Shown piece after piece: positions 28,281 through 40,800 of a DNA stretch of 64,000 bases. Position 1 is the first letter of the stretch. Each line of letters begins with the position of its first letter. The DNA comes from Lagopus muta (Eukaryota > Chordata > Aves > Galliformes > Phasianidae), in the NCBI RefSeq assembly GCF_023343835.1, contig NC_064437.1, positions 754,001 through 818,000 of the forward strand, read 5' to 3'. Below the pieces are notes generated by a model. The model was not told where the DNA came from and did no database searches. It worked only from the letters and a program-made list of their open reading frames with translations. The position numbers were made by a program, and so were the translations under genes.

Positions 28281-31200
28281 ACTACTACTCGCTGCTTGGC
28301 TGCAAATGAGAGGCTGGGAGGCAGGGCAGCCCACAGAGCATGGCTGAGGAACCTCAGGCTGTGGGTTGAGCTGAGAGCTGCCAGAGCAGTGCCTGCAACC
28401 AGCAGAACCTCCCAGCAGCAGCAGTGGGCAAAGGGGCCTCTCCAAGTCCCCAGTAATCACACCCTTGTATGTGTGAACGAGCATTGGCCAACTTCACTCT
28501 CAGCAGAACAAACACCTCAAGTATTGCTTGTAACATTCATACTGTGATTTTACATACTCCTGGTGAGCTCGATATGCTCTTTAATTATTAAGTTATTAAA
28601 TGACAAGCAATGTTTTACCCTCAGTAAAGGTCACATTTGAAGAAAATCTTTCCTCCAGCAGCACGTCAGTTGAGTGACATGACAGCACCCATCATCTGCT
28701 TGAAAAATTCTATTACAAAATGTCCGTCAGTCATGAAAATTGGAACAAACTTTGGAAAGCAAACTCTCCAAATGCTTGGCATGTCCTAAAACTGCTTTCC
28801 AGCACAGCAATCTTTGTATTGCATTGTACATCACAGACCTGCGAGTGTCTTGAAGAGAGGACAGCATTTGTGCTTTTCAACACAGGGACTGCATTTTCAC
28901 TGCCTCCTGCTAAACAATATCTGTCAAGTTATGATGTTCTCTAAAAAAGAAACAATCAAGCGCTATTTTGTGTACATTTTTGTTTATGTCCAACTCCATC
29001 AACACAAATAGATTTTCACAATTGTTGGATTTGACCTGATGGAAGCACATCGCTCGCATTTAACTCATAAATTTGAAATTGTTATTGCTGCTATGTCTTG
29101 GAGAGCATCAATAACTATTGAGTGCTTTAAAGTGATGCTTAAAATCCTAGGTGCCCCATACTGCTTAATAAAGTGTGGCACGCAGACACTGTACTTGGAG
29201 GCCACAAAAACAGAGTGAAAGAGCAATGAAGCACGGGCAACCTTCCTTTAATTACCTGGCTTTGATCTCAGCTGGCCTTCGTATCATTTAGTTTTTCTTC
29301 AAGAAAACTGATATTCCCTGCTGGTTGGTGGGAATCTGCTGTTTAGAGACAGGCCAATTAAATAGTTTTCTATACATTTTTTCATGCTCAACTGTTCAGT
29401 TTCATTATGTTAAACTGAAGGGTAATGTATTTGTCATTTACTTCGTTATTATCAGTCCTTATGTATACTTGAAGCCAAAATGTATTATGACAGAAACAGG
29501 AACGTAATACAAATGTCCACAAAGTGTCTTGAAATGAGAAGTAGATGTTTTAATGGAGCTTTGCATAAGAAACATAAGAAAAGAAGATGAGCATATCAAA
29601 AAACTTCAAGCAAAGCTAACTGGTTTATTAAGAAAAGGGGGTATCCTACATAGTCACTGAGCTGAACTGGCTGCCTGGTCACAGTGCCCTCCAGGACTTC
29701 AGATCTGGTCCACTTGGGTCTTGCTCCATAAATTAATTAAGATATTCATGAATTAAATAAATTTATTCATCAATTAAAAAATAAGCCGTGTGTTTTTTCA
29801 GTTCCCAGTTGGCTTTTCAGTTTTTAATATAAGCTTTGAAGTAAATGGGCAGGACAAACAGAAGTTATGGCAATATTCCCTCTGCATATTCAGGCAAAGG
29901 TCTGATTTCCAGAACGTGGCTGACTGCATCCCACCTCTGCCTGGCCAGAGGCTTCTCTGGGGAACTTCCTTCAGAAGAAGGCAAATACCACTGAAATATT
30001 CTTCTCATTATTTTGGGGGGAAGTTTTAAAACATTTAAGCCTCAAATTATTACCAGGTGAGTTGCGATTTTGCCCATGCTTATTTTTAAAACAGAAAGTG
30101 CCTCTTCTGATTCATTTCTTGATGTAAAATTCAAGATTTACGTGTCTTGATTTCCCTTAAGAGAAATCCAGGGATACGGAACAAACTCCTGCCCCTGAAG
30201 TCATCCACAGGGGGCTTTTTTAATGACCTGAACAGCACGAGGATTTTGCTGCTCAAGTTAGAGCGGTATTCTCTGTTCTCATGTTAAATTTTGTTGGCCA
30301 GAAGTTGATCCTCGCTTGGCCCAGGAGCCACACGAAGGTGATGAAACCTGAGCAGGTTCTGCCTTCACACCTTCAGGGCTTCAGGGAGACCCCAAACCTG
30401 CACTGCAATGGACCCATGAGCAGCGACCTCAATGGGAAACCAGGATTCCAGAGCAGCGTCTTTCCTAAGCACGTTGAACTCCAGTCCAGTTCTTCTCTAG
30501 GCCAAGATGCTGATTTTCTTCTAACATATTAGCGATGCACAGCCTCTGCTTTTGGCTTTTCCCCGTCCTGCAGAGGAAGGAACGGTGCCCTGCCTGCAGG
30601 AGGTCTGGGTGAATGCACGCACTGTGAGATCCGGGCACACCCTGGCAGCTTCACCTCCTGCACCATGTGCAAGGCAAAGATAGTCCTGCATTCAATTCCC
30701 AGCACCGATCACACAGGATGACAGCGATGCTGTTTGTTTTTGTTTGTTTGTTCTTTTCGGGGGGAGGAAATAGCTCTATCAATATATTAATATTTAAATT
30801 CTCTGCCTTCGATGTCACAACAAAGCAGATCTCTCTTTTTCAATAGCAGCGGCTGGGAAAACGATCCGCGTTACCAAAGTGCCACCTGCTGTACAGCATC
30901 CGATGGCGGCAATGCATCTCCCTCCCCAGGCGCTGAGGGCAGTAACCGGATTCTCCAGATCTTTTATTTACTTTCATTTACTCTGTTTCACTTTTATTTA
31001 CTTCGTTGTAAGGATCTGCGCTGACGAAGCGACCACACGTGTTGCCACCTGTGTCGCAGCACTAAGGCCGATCCTCCTTTTCAGCTCGGACTGACGCGTG
31101 CAGTGAAGGCTTGCGGATCAGATCGAAGATGGCTAATGTGGGTTAGTTTTTTTCCTGCTGTGTGTGCAGGAAGGCGATGCTCCACGGACCGTCCTGTGCC

Positions 31201-31379
31201 GTGCACCCAGCTGCCGCTGAGAGCAACGGGCGGGCAGAGCAACGGCCGGAGGGATCGCACGGCCCCAGCCAGCAGCTTTGGGGTGCTTGTTAAAGGTTTA
31301 TTGCAAAGAAGAAGAAAAAAAAAAAAAAAAGCATTTATTTGGAGTTTTAGCACTGCGTTCACGCACTCGCAGCTCAAAC

Positions 31380-31831
31380 CGTCCCGGCGTTCTCGTGGGA
31401 CGTCGTTACGTTGCTCACAGCAACCGCCGCTCCCGGCACGAACGAGAGCGCAGCCGTTCGCCCCGCGGACGCACACTGGTACCGGGCGATTACCTGCCCC
31501 TCTTCCAGCCCTGCTACCAGCCCGATATCCACCCCGCCCCGCGCCGCTCCGCCGCTCCTGCTGACGGCGCCCCCCGCGGCCCCGCGCGCACGGCGGAAGT
31601 TGCAGGCAGTCCTCCGCGCCGCTGGGGGCGCCCCGTCCTCCGCGTCCTCCCCGCGCGGCCGGGCTGAGGCGGCCGAGGCGCTGCCTGACCGGAATCCCGC
31701 CCGGCGCGGGCACGGCTCGCTGAGGCCGCGGGGCGCAGGCGCGGCGGGCGGCCCGGCCGGCTCAGGACCCCGGTCCTCTTCCTCCTGCGCGGCGGCGGTG
31801 GCGGCGCTCGGCGGGGCTGTGCGGGTCCGAG
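31380..31831 (+). promoter_or_regulatory. ZRANB2: ZRANB2 CpG-island promoter and 5' UTR
   Basis: Base composition changes abruptly to GC-rich, CpG-dense sequence from about 31,380, continuing past the start codon to about 31,960. There is no TATA box in a convincing place, as expected for a housekeeping CpG promoter. The exact transcription start cannot be read from sequence. The GC-rich open frames on both strands here are by-products of composition. Confidence 0.75.
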
Positions 31832-31887
31832 ATGTCGACCAAGAATTTCCGCGTGAGCGACGGGGACTGGATCTGCCCCGACAAGAA
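31832..31887 (+). CDS. ZRANB2: ZRANB2 coding exon 1
   Basis: Begins [13 protein letters not shown] and includes the first zinc-ligand cysteine (Cys15). It ends AAGAA followed by donor GTGAGC, leaving a codon split after two bases. Intron 1 is 236 bp. Confidence 0.95.
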
Positions 31888-34800
31888 GTGAGCGCCGGGG
31901 GGCGGGCAGCACAGGCCGGGCCGGGGCTCGGGGCTTGGGGTGGGCCCGGCCTGGTCGGAGGCCGCTGCTGACGTGTGTCCGTGTGTCCGTGTGTCCGTGT
32001 GTCCGTGTGTCCGTGTGTCCGTGTGTCCGTGTGTCCGTGTGTCCGTGTGTCCGTGTGTCCGTGTGTCCGTGTGTCCGTGTGTCCGTGTGTCCGTGTGTCC
32101 GTGTGTCCGTATCCTTGCCGCAGGTGTGGGAACGTGAACTTCGCCAGGAGGACCAGCTGCAACCGATGTGGGAGAGGTGAGCTCGGCCTGGCCCGCGCCG
32201 TTCCCTCCTAAGAGAAAAACGTTGGAAGTTTGTAATCGGCCGTAAACGTGAGCTGTCGGTGTGTTTGCTTCCAGAGAAAACGACCGAAGCCAAAATGATG
32301 AAAGCCGGAGGGACGGAGATAGGGAAGACCCTGGCAGAGAAGAGCCGCGGCCTCTTCAGCGCCAACGACTGGCAGTGCAAAACGTACGGAGCGGAATGGC
32401 AGCGCCTGCAGGGCAGCGTCCAGCTTGTGGGGATGTGATCTAAGGGTGCTTATAGGGGCTGCTTCTATTTAACACCTTCATTAACCGTCTTGGTGAGGGC
32501 ATTGAGTGCACCCTCAGTAAGTTAGCAGGTAACGCCAAGTTGGGCGGGAGTGTTGGTCTGCCTGAGAGGAGAAAGGCATTGCAGAGGGACCTGGATAGAA
32601 TGGATTGATGGGCCAAGGGAAACTGTGAGAGTTTCATTAGGGCCAAGTGCCAGGTCCTGCATTTTTGTCACAACAACCCTAGGCAGCCCTACAGGCTTGG
32701 GAAGGAGTGGCTGGAAAGCTGCCTGACGGAAAGGGAACTTTGTGTGCTGATGGACAGTCGGCTGAATGTGAGCCAGCAGTGTGCCCAGGTGGCCAAGAAG
32801 GCCAATGGCATCCTGGCTTGGGTCAGGAATGGTGAGCAGAACTAGGGAAGTCATCTTGCCCTGTACTCAGCACTGGTGAGGCCTCACCTGGAGTTCTGTG
32901 TTCAGTTTTGGGCACCTCAGTACAGAAAGGACATGGAGGTGCTGGAGCAGGTCCAAAGAAGGGCAACAAGGCTGGGGAAGGGCTTGGAGAATATGTCCTA
33001 TGAGGAGAGACTGAAGGAACTGGGGCTGTTTAGTCTGGGGAAGAGGAGGCTGAGAGGAGACCTTATTGCTCTCTTCCAATAGCTGAAAGGTGATTGCAGC
33101 AGAGCGGGGCTGGTCTCTTCTCACTGGTGACAGAACGAGGGGAAATGGCCTCAAGTTGCACCAGGGTAAATTTAGGTTAGATATCAGAAAGAACTTCTGT
33201 ACTAAAGGGTTGTTAAGCACTGCAATGGGCTGCCCAGGGAGGTGGTTGAGTCACCATCCCTGGATGTGTTTAAAAGCCATTTGGATGTGGTGCTGGGGGA
33301 CATGATTTAGCGGAGGGTTGTTAGGGTGGTGTGGTCATGGTTGGACTCAATGATCTTTAAGGTCTTCTCCAACCTGAGTGAGTCATGCAGGCTGGTAGTG
33401 AAGGATGAGGGAAGGGCTTTAGTGAAAAGATGGGAGGTGTAGGTCAGAGGTGAGGAGAAGGCCTTTACTTGGAGGCAGTGAGGCCATGGCACTGCTACCC
33501 ACAGCTGTGGGTGCTCCAGTTCTGGAGGTGCCAAGGCTGTGGGTGGGCCCTGGGCAGCCTGATGTAGTGGCTTGCAACCCTGCTTGTGGCAAGGGGTTGG
33601 AACGAGGTGACTCTTAAGGTCTTTTCTAGCCTAAGCCATTCTATGGTTGTGAGAGTTGATACTGGTGGGAAAACAGTGCTAAAACACCCAGGTATTCCAT
33701 TAAAAGTGTTTTACTGTGAGGACAGCGTTCATTTCTGCTTGGCAAACAGCAGGTCCTTAAGTAACATGACAGGAGAAATGTAACAGAGGAGAGAAAAAAA
33801 CAAAATAAAAAGCTCTAATTTTTCTTTGGTAATCCAAGGTGCTTCCCAAGTTTGGAACAGACATAAGTGGAATTGCATCTTCTTTACAGTATGATGGCTT
33901 ATTTTTAATATTCACTGAGTTTTTAGTGAGTAAAATTGGACACGTAGTTGACTACGTAGATGATTTTGCAGGCAATCAGTTCAGAATGTGAAGTTTTAAA
34001 TCAAAAGATGATTAATGAAGCACTTTTTTTAAAGAAAGGAACTTTCAGGAGGGCTTTGACGCTTGGGATTTACTTGCTGACAGAGCCTTCTAAACAGTGA
34101 AACCTGGCTGTGCTTGGCTTGCATATGCTGTGACCCAAACAAAATACCTGCTCAGTAAAACGAAGTGCCAGCAGCAAGCACATCCATTTACACGTACTGT
34201 TGCAGCAGACTTTCTGATAGTGAGAAAATATGAGAGGCGAACGTCTGCGTGTCCATTTGGCAGCCTTGGGATAGCTGAGCGTTTAGGAGGCACCTCTTCG
34301 CAGCACATCCTGTGCATGCAGGCAGGGCAACAGGGAAGGCAGCAGCTGCCTCAGGTCAGGCCCAGCTTTGCTCAGTGCTGAGGGCAGCAGTGTGTGTGAA
34401 GGAATCCTTTCAATTGCGTGTTCATGGCTGCACCGGGTCCTGCAGACCACCTGCTCTGCTCTTTGGGATTGAGCAGCATCCTGATGGTAGTTTTAAGGGT
34501 AGGGTAAATGTGAGTGGTGTTTTGGGATGCAGCAGAACAGGAAATGCAGAAACTGTAGCTGTGCAGCAGAGGATGACAAGGCTTGCTGGCCAACAGCATT
34601 CTTGTATCACCTTCATTAACTCCTCAGAACAGTGAATGCCACTAGTGAGAAGTAATGAGAAATTCGTATTATTTCATTTTTCAGTGAATGGTAAACCAGG
34701 ACTGTGGTGTCTCACCATGTAGCTACACGAGCACGTGCCTTCTTTCCCTTTTTTTTCCTTTTAGTGGCAATGGTATCTGTTTCCTCTTTTTCCTTGCATA

Positions 34801-37800
34801 CTGGAATGCAAATCTGATAGCACCAGTGGTTCCTTTAGCAGTCGTATCCATAAAGGATGCTTGCAACTGCTTTGCCTTTAGCTGCTTCAGAATCATTTTG
34901 TTTAAATATCTCAGCTAAAATATAACTTTAATTGTATGCTAATGCATTTTGGGCAGTCTTCTGTTATTTCTTTTCCCTTGGTTTGCTTAGTGTGGTCCAC
35001 ATCCCATCATCTTCATGCTGTCGGTGTACTCACAGACTCTTTGGTGTCTTAATTACGCCATGTTAATGACTGCAAACCACTGCTGCAGCTTATCACTTTT
35101 GCAACTTCTTAGTCTCACCTCAACGCTTAAACTGTGAAATTTGAAATAAATTGTTTCTTATTTATACTTTTGTTTTTTTGTTTCCCCCCTCTGAAGATGT
35201 GGTAATGTGAACTGGGCCAGAAGGTCAGAATGTAATATGTGTAATACTCCGAAGTATGCTAAGTTGGAGGAGCGGACAGGTGAGTTGTGTATGGCCTTAA
35301 AATACTGCAGTTGTTGCAAGAGACTTCATTTTATAATTCAGGGTGATCTGATTTTTTTTCCTCACAGTATAACTGCTTTTTTTCTGTGAGTAGATCTTGC
35401 ACTTCTTACACTTTCAGTACACAGAAAGTAAAGCATGTGGTGGTTGAATTTGGGAAATCATCACATGTTTGGCTTAAGCCACAATGTTTGATTTTTATAT
35501 TGAGAAGCTTGGAAGGAGTAATGCTACATTTTCGTCATCTCCACGAACCCTAGTATATGCAGTGCCCATTTCTTAGTGAAGATTTGGTCAGTGATGCATT
35601 TTAGGTTCCTTCTGCTCTAACAGCACAGCCCAACCGTAACTAGAACAACGGATATCCTTACAGTGTGGGCATAACACGGATTCATTTAAGAAATAGAAAG
35701 CAGGCAGAGAAGAGCACAGCTTATTATTCAAGAAGAAAGGGAGTATTTCTGAACTCCTTACAAGTTCAGGTGTCCTTCGGAGTAAATTTGCAGCTGCACG
35801 TGGGGCACAGCACACTGCACGCAGCTGTGGGAAGTTACAGAGTTAGCTGGCATCCAAATCAGTTTGAGTTCTCTGCTGGCATTATGAAGAACAGAAAGGT
35901 TCTTGGCACCTGTGCCATTTAATTCAACTACAGCACGGTCTTGTTTGTGTTTGCCTCCTGAGGGTCTGTACGATTTAATGCCACAGAACAGTTGCAATAT
36001 GGGAGCAGACTGCTGTGCCCAGGAGCCACAGTGGGGGCTTGGTGCATGTGGGGGCTGGACGTGGCAGAGGGGCTTCAGGAACAGCAGCTGGGGAGCAGTT
36101 ATGGAGCGCTGCCTTCCCTGCCTTGTCCACTGACCGCTTCCCTGAAGTGGCTGCTCTGTTGTCTGTGTCATTTATGTGTTCTAATCACTTCTCTCAATTA
36201 GGTAGCTGAGGGGCTATTTTTAATGAACGTGTAGGGATAACCTGTGATCTTCTTGAGCTCGTGCTACATTCTTGTGGCGTGAATTTGTATTGCCACTGAA
36301 GACTTCTAGAAACTGAAAGCTTGTTGTAAAGTTTGTGCTTAACGTAGATGAATTTGGTACATCCCAAAAGATTGTTTTATTTTACCACTTTTTAAAGGGT
36401 ATGGAGGAGGATTTAATGAACGAGAGAATGTTGAATATATAGAACGTGAAGAATCAGATGGGGAGTATGATGAGGTAAGATGAGATAATGTATTGCTTGG
36501 GAGAGACGTATTGTGTGACCTGGGCTTGGGATTCCTGTATTTGTTATATTTAGTTCCCTGATGGGGAAAAGTGCTGATGAGTAACACGTTGTGGTGCAGC
36601 TCTGTCAGATGCTGAAGTGCAGAAGCTTTGGGCTGAAAGTAAATGCATCTGTATTATATTTTGAGGGCTGAAAACTTCAAATTAAACTGTTGCGAGCTGT
36701 GTTTTTCAACGTGCTTAATTGGTTTCAAGAGAAGGCATGTTTTCAGACATGTTTAACATTGTTATGTAAATATACTCCATAGACATAAATGCAACAATAT
36801 TCTTTTATTAAATTTGGGTTCCCAATGATTTTGTCTGAAAGCAGTAATTTTATCTGACAAACATCTCCCTGAGAAGTCTCCTAACTGACATTTCCTTGTG
36901 CATCTCCCTCAATTTGAACAATACCTTATTTAAATCGATGCATATTTATTTTCTCAAAGAAATCTGAGGAAGGAGGTGGCACTGGGAATGACTTTTCATA
37001 AATCACATACTAATGCAATGCAATTTCTTAGTTTGGTCGCAAAAAGAAAAAGTACAGAGGAAAACCAGTTGGGCCGGCGTCTATCCTGAAGGAAGTAGAA
37101 GATAAGGAATCTGAGGGGGAAGATGAGGAGGATGAGGATGGAGATCTTTCCAAATACAAATTGGATGAGGTACTGTGTTTCATTTTGTGGATTGGTTGGG
37201 GTTTTTTGTTTGGTTACTGTAGAGTAGTTTAGTAGTGGGTGACGTTTGGTTGATATTTGATATTTATACACCATCATAAGGTTGTGTAGAGGAGTAGCTA
37301 TCAGAATAACGCCTGGGAAGTATCTGCATGTGAGAGCTGTGCTGTGCTGAGGGCTGCAATCAAGGATGGGTAATTTTCTTTAAACAAGAAAAAGCACTGA
37401 AGTTTGTCTGAGATCAGAATTCAAGAGTTTGAGGTTTAAATTGGGGCTTTTCAGTCTGGCAGCCTTACAAGGGGAATATTCCTGAACTTGGAGGCTGTCA
37501 GAATTACCTCAGGTTTAGCTATAAAGTGGAACATCATCGAATAAGGGAACTGAGTTTTGTATCGGCATTTTCCAGGATGAGGATGAAGACGATGCTGACC
37601 TCTCAAAATATAATCTTGATGCCAGTGAAGAAGAGGACACTAATAAGAAAAAGAAACCCAATAGGCGCAGTCGGTCCAAGTCTCGATCTTCCCACTCACG
37701 ATCTTCATCACGCTCATCCTCTCACTCAAGCTCAAGGTCTAGGTCCAGGTAAACGGGTACAGGTCAAGGGTAACGCCAGGCAAAATGTCAGTATCTAACT

Positions 37801-40800
37801 TCTTTATTTACTTATTTTCTTGATTGCCTTACAGTTTTAGTTTAATAATGTTGACAATTTTATGTACAGAGTTTGCACAGGTAGATGATGTTCTGTTCTG
37901 GCCTTCCGTGGCTTCTCAGTAGGAAGGCCCTGTATGTCTTGCTGCTTGCTTAAGTGAAGTTGATATTTCAATTGAAATCTTCAAATAAATGACTGAAAAA
38001 AGCTTATCTTCCAGTTTATTTTAGACTTGTTAGCCGTAAGCGATTCAATGAATGTGCTTTTTCTGATGATGCTGAGTAGAGTTTTTGAACAGAGAAATAG
38101 AAGAGTGAGATTGTTAAAGGAGGCAGAAGGGGGCAGTGGTGCAGTCCAGACAGATTCAGTAGATGGACAGAATAGAAGCTATCCTGGAAATAAAAACAAG
38201 AAACTTGAACTTTCAATACAGTGGTAGTGCAGTCAGAATAATACTGAAGATTTATGAGGAGGATTTTATTTCTTTTTATGATGCAGCTGGCAAGGCAATA
38301 GAGCAGGTTTCCCAAAGAAGCTGTGGATGCCCCATCCCTGGAGGCAGTCAGTGCTGGGTTGGATGGGCTCTGGGCAGCCTGCTGTGCTGGAAGGTGGCTC
38401 TGCCCCAGCAGGAGGTTGGGCTGGAGCATCTTGAAAGGTTGCATCCAACCTGAGCCATTCTGCAGTTCTGTGATGTTGATGGTGCAGTCATGAACCAGTG
38501 TCTGCTGGGTAGATTTAGGAGCTCTCTTTACTACTTAAATTTAATAACGTACAAACAATTCAATGAATGTTTTGTAATCACATTGTGATCAATCTCAGCT
38601 GCCTTGTAATTAATACAACAATAATACTGATAGGTTGGAAACCTGAAATTGCTGCCAACTCATAGAACCATATATAAACATTTTATACGTGAAGTTCAAG
38701 TTTCTTCTAATCTTTGTAGCTTTGTAACTGCACCTCTCTGTTCTAACCACTCTGATCACTGCCCGAGTTCTTCATCCCCTCACACTAACCAGATATGAGC
38801 CATTCTCTCTGTTTTGTCCTTCTCCCTGCTGTTATCATGCTTTTTTTTTTTTTTCATGCTGCCTCTTCTATGAGAAATGTTTTTGGGGAAAAAAGAAAAA
38901 CCTGTTCTCAGCCTCCTGGCTCCCTCAAATGCCTTCTTGACTAATTGCCATATGGCTGCAAGGAGCAGCACTTTGAGTAACACTGACTGAGCTGAATGCC
39001 TGTCAGCTATTTTGGTAAACGAAGTGAGCTGTGTAGGAAGTTCCCATCACTTCTTTGAGGAAATGGCTGCATTGCCCTTATGTGGGGAAGTTGCATTATG
39101 CTGCTGGTGTGGGCTGCACTCAAGTGCAGTCCTTTGGTTTAGGTGGGAAGATCAAAGCAGGCAGAAGTGTTCCATCTGGCTGTAATCTTCATAATTTGCA
39201 AATGTTAGCAGTGAGGCAAAAAGTAGTTTCACTTAATTAAATTTGTTAGCAGTCGATCAACGCTTGTAGTTACCAATAATTTATTGGCAGTGGGTTGGTA
39301 GGTTTTCTTGCTGTGGTTGTTTTAAGGTTGAAATGTATATTTTCAGTAGTTTAAAAGGAAATTTTCATGGTGTTTTTGTTTGGCAAAGCAAAATGAAAAA
39401 GACATGGTAACAGTACAAACTGGGAGATGGACAGCATGTGTCTTCTGTCTGAAAAGATGATAAGGATTTGATTGCAAAGCCTTCTTTTCACAACTGTTAC
39501 TGCAAGTCGGCTGCCATTTTTGCATATCTCTTGTTATTTGTGCTTCAAAGAAACTGCATCAACGTGGCAAACTTGAGAAGCTATCTGAGCAGTTACAAGT
39601 AGTGTCGGCCCTGTCTGCATTTCAGCCCAGAATAAAATACTGCTGAGTTTTTAAATCATGGAGAAATTAGTGCAAAAACTGAGAACTGTTTACAAACTGC
39701 CTGTGAGAACAGAGTTAGGTAGTTTGAGTCCTAGTACTCTGACCTCATTTGCTTCTCACAGAAAATGGTTTCCAGCTAAGGCACAAATTAAAACCTCAGG
39801 CGTTGATGTCATGAAATCATGGTTGTGCAGTTGCTTGACTCATTCTGCAAAAGAGCTGCAACCCTGTGTAATTCCTGTGCCTTGTTGCAGGAAACGTAAT
39901 GAAAGGCTGAGCTGTGAGTTACTGAATGCAGTGTGTGAGCACGTTAAAGTTGCTCTTGGCAAATACAGCCTGCAGATATTGGGAGGCAGGGGGAAGCTGT
40001 CAGCATCTCATGAATCTAATCCAGTTGTCTTGACGCATAATTGTCTCTGCTGTGTACAGCAGTCGTTCTGCTGAGTGCAAGGCAAATACTGGAAAAAATC
40101 TTCCATGTTGTTTCAGGTCCCACTCAAGAAGTTCTTCCAGTTCCAGATCAAGATCTCGTTCCAGTTCCAGAGAACACTCTAGATCTCGTGGGTCGAAATC
40201 AAGGTGAATGAGGTAGCACCCTCTCCTGCAGAGAGGAAAAAAGGGCGGAAGAACCACTTGTTTATTGCACCGTAAAATTATTCCGGTCAAAAACATGAAC
40301 TCACTTTTATCTCGGAAATCAGAATTCCTGGGGTCTCTGCACAAGAGTGCTGCCACTACCGATGTATTTCTTGAGATGCGAGGTTTTGTTGGAAGAGTTT
40401 AATTCTGATCTAAGCTAGACGAGTGGACGCCACGCATCTGCACTTTGGAATAAGAAGAATCTGAGGGCACGTTCTCTTGCTTCAGCACTTTTTGCTGCTT
40501 CCACCTCAGCTACTTGTTGTGGAAGAACAGCAGAAAGTGTGCTTTGCTATTTCTGTGTTTAGAGATAGTGTAATTTCCACTAGATAGCGCTGCCACCACC
40601 TCTATGGTGTGTGGGGACTGTTTAAAACTCATGCGCAGTAAATGGTGGAGACCCTTAAAACCCTAAAATAAGGAAAGACAGCTGGAGCTGAGAAGACATG
40701 TCCTAAATGGTGCCACTGCTCTGTGGTGGCAGTAACGTTCTGTGGTGCCCACGTGAGGTTCAGAGATGGCAGCCATGCTGCTAGGAAGCAAAAAAGCCAC

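Larger units (their letters stand above)
7516..31079. other. Intergenic region upstream of ZRANB2, no gene recognised
   Basis: About 23.5 kb without a supported coding exon or RNA gene. It holds CR1 fragments (10,681; 11,888; 13,822; 18,550; 25,651), a diverged LINE-like stretch (about 27,800-28,280), homopolymer and CA runs, a 51-bp imperfect duplication near 14,585, and a possible mRNA 3' end near 19,276. All open frames are short and lack family motifs. Confidence 0.7.

Noticed and set aside
28083-28547. 154-residue plus-strand frame
   Set aside because: Overlaps the suspected old LINE remnant, lacks a domain and shows no splice or promoter context.
31374-32380. Long minus-strand frames (262 and 288 residues) with a repeated Thr-His-Gly-His-Thr-Asp-Thr-Arg pattern
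   Set aside because: They are the 8-bp minisatellite and CpG island read in reverse. The unit lacks stops in every frame.
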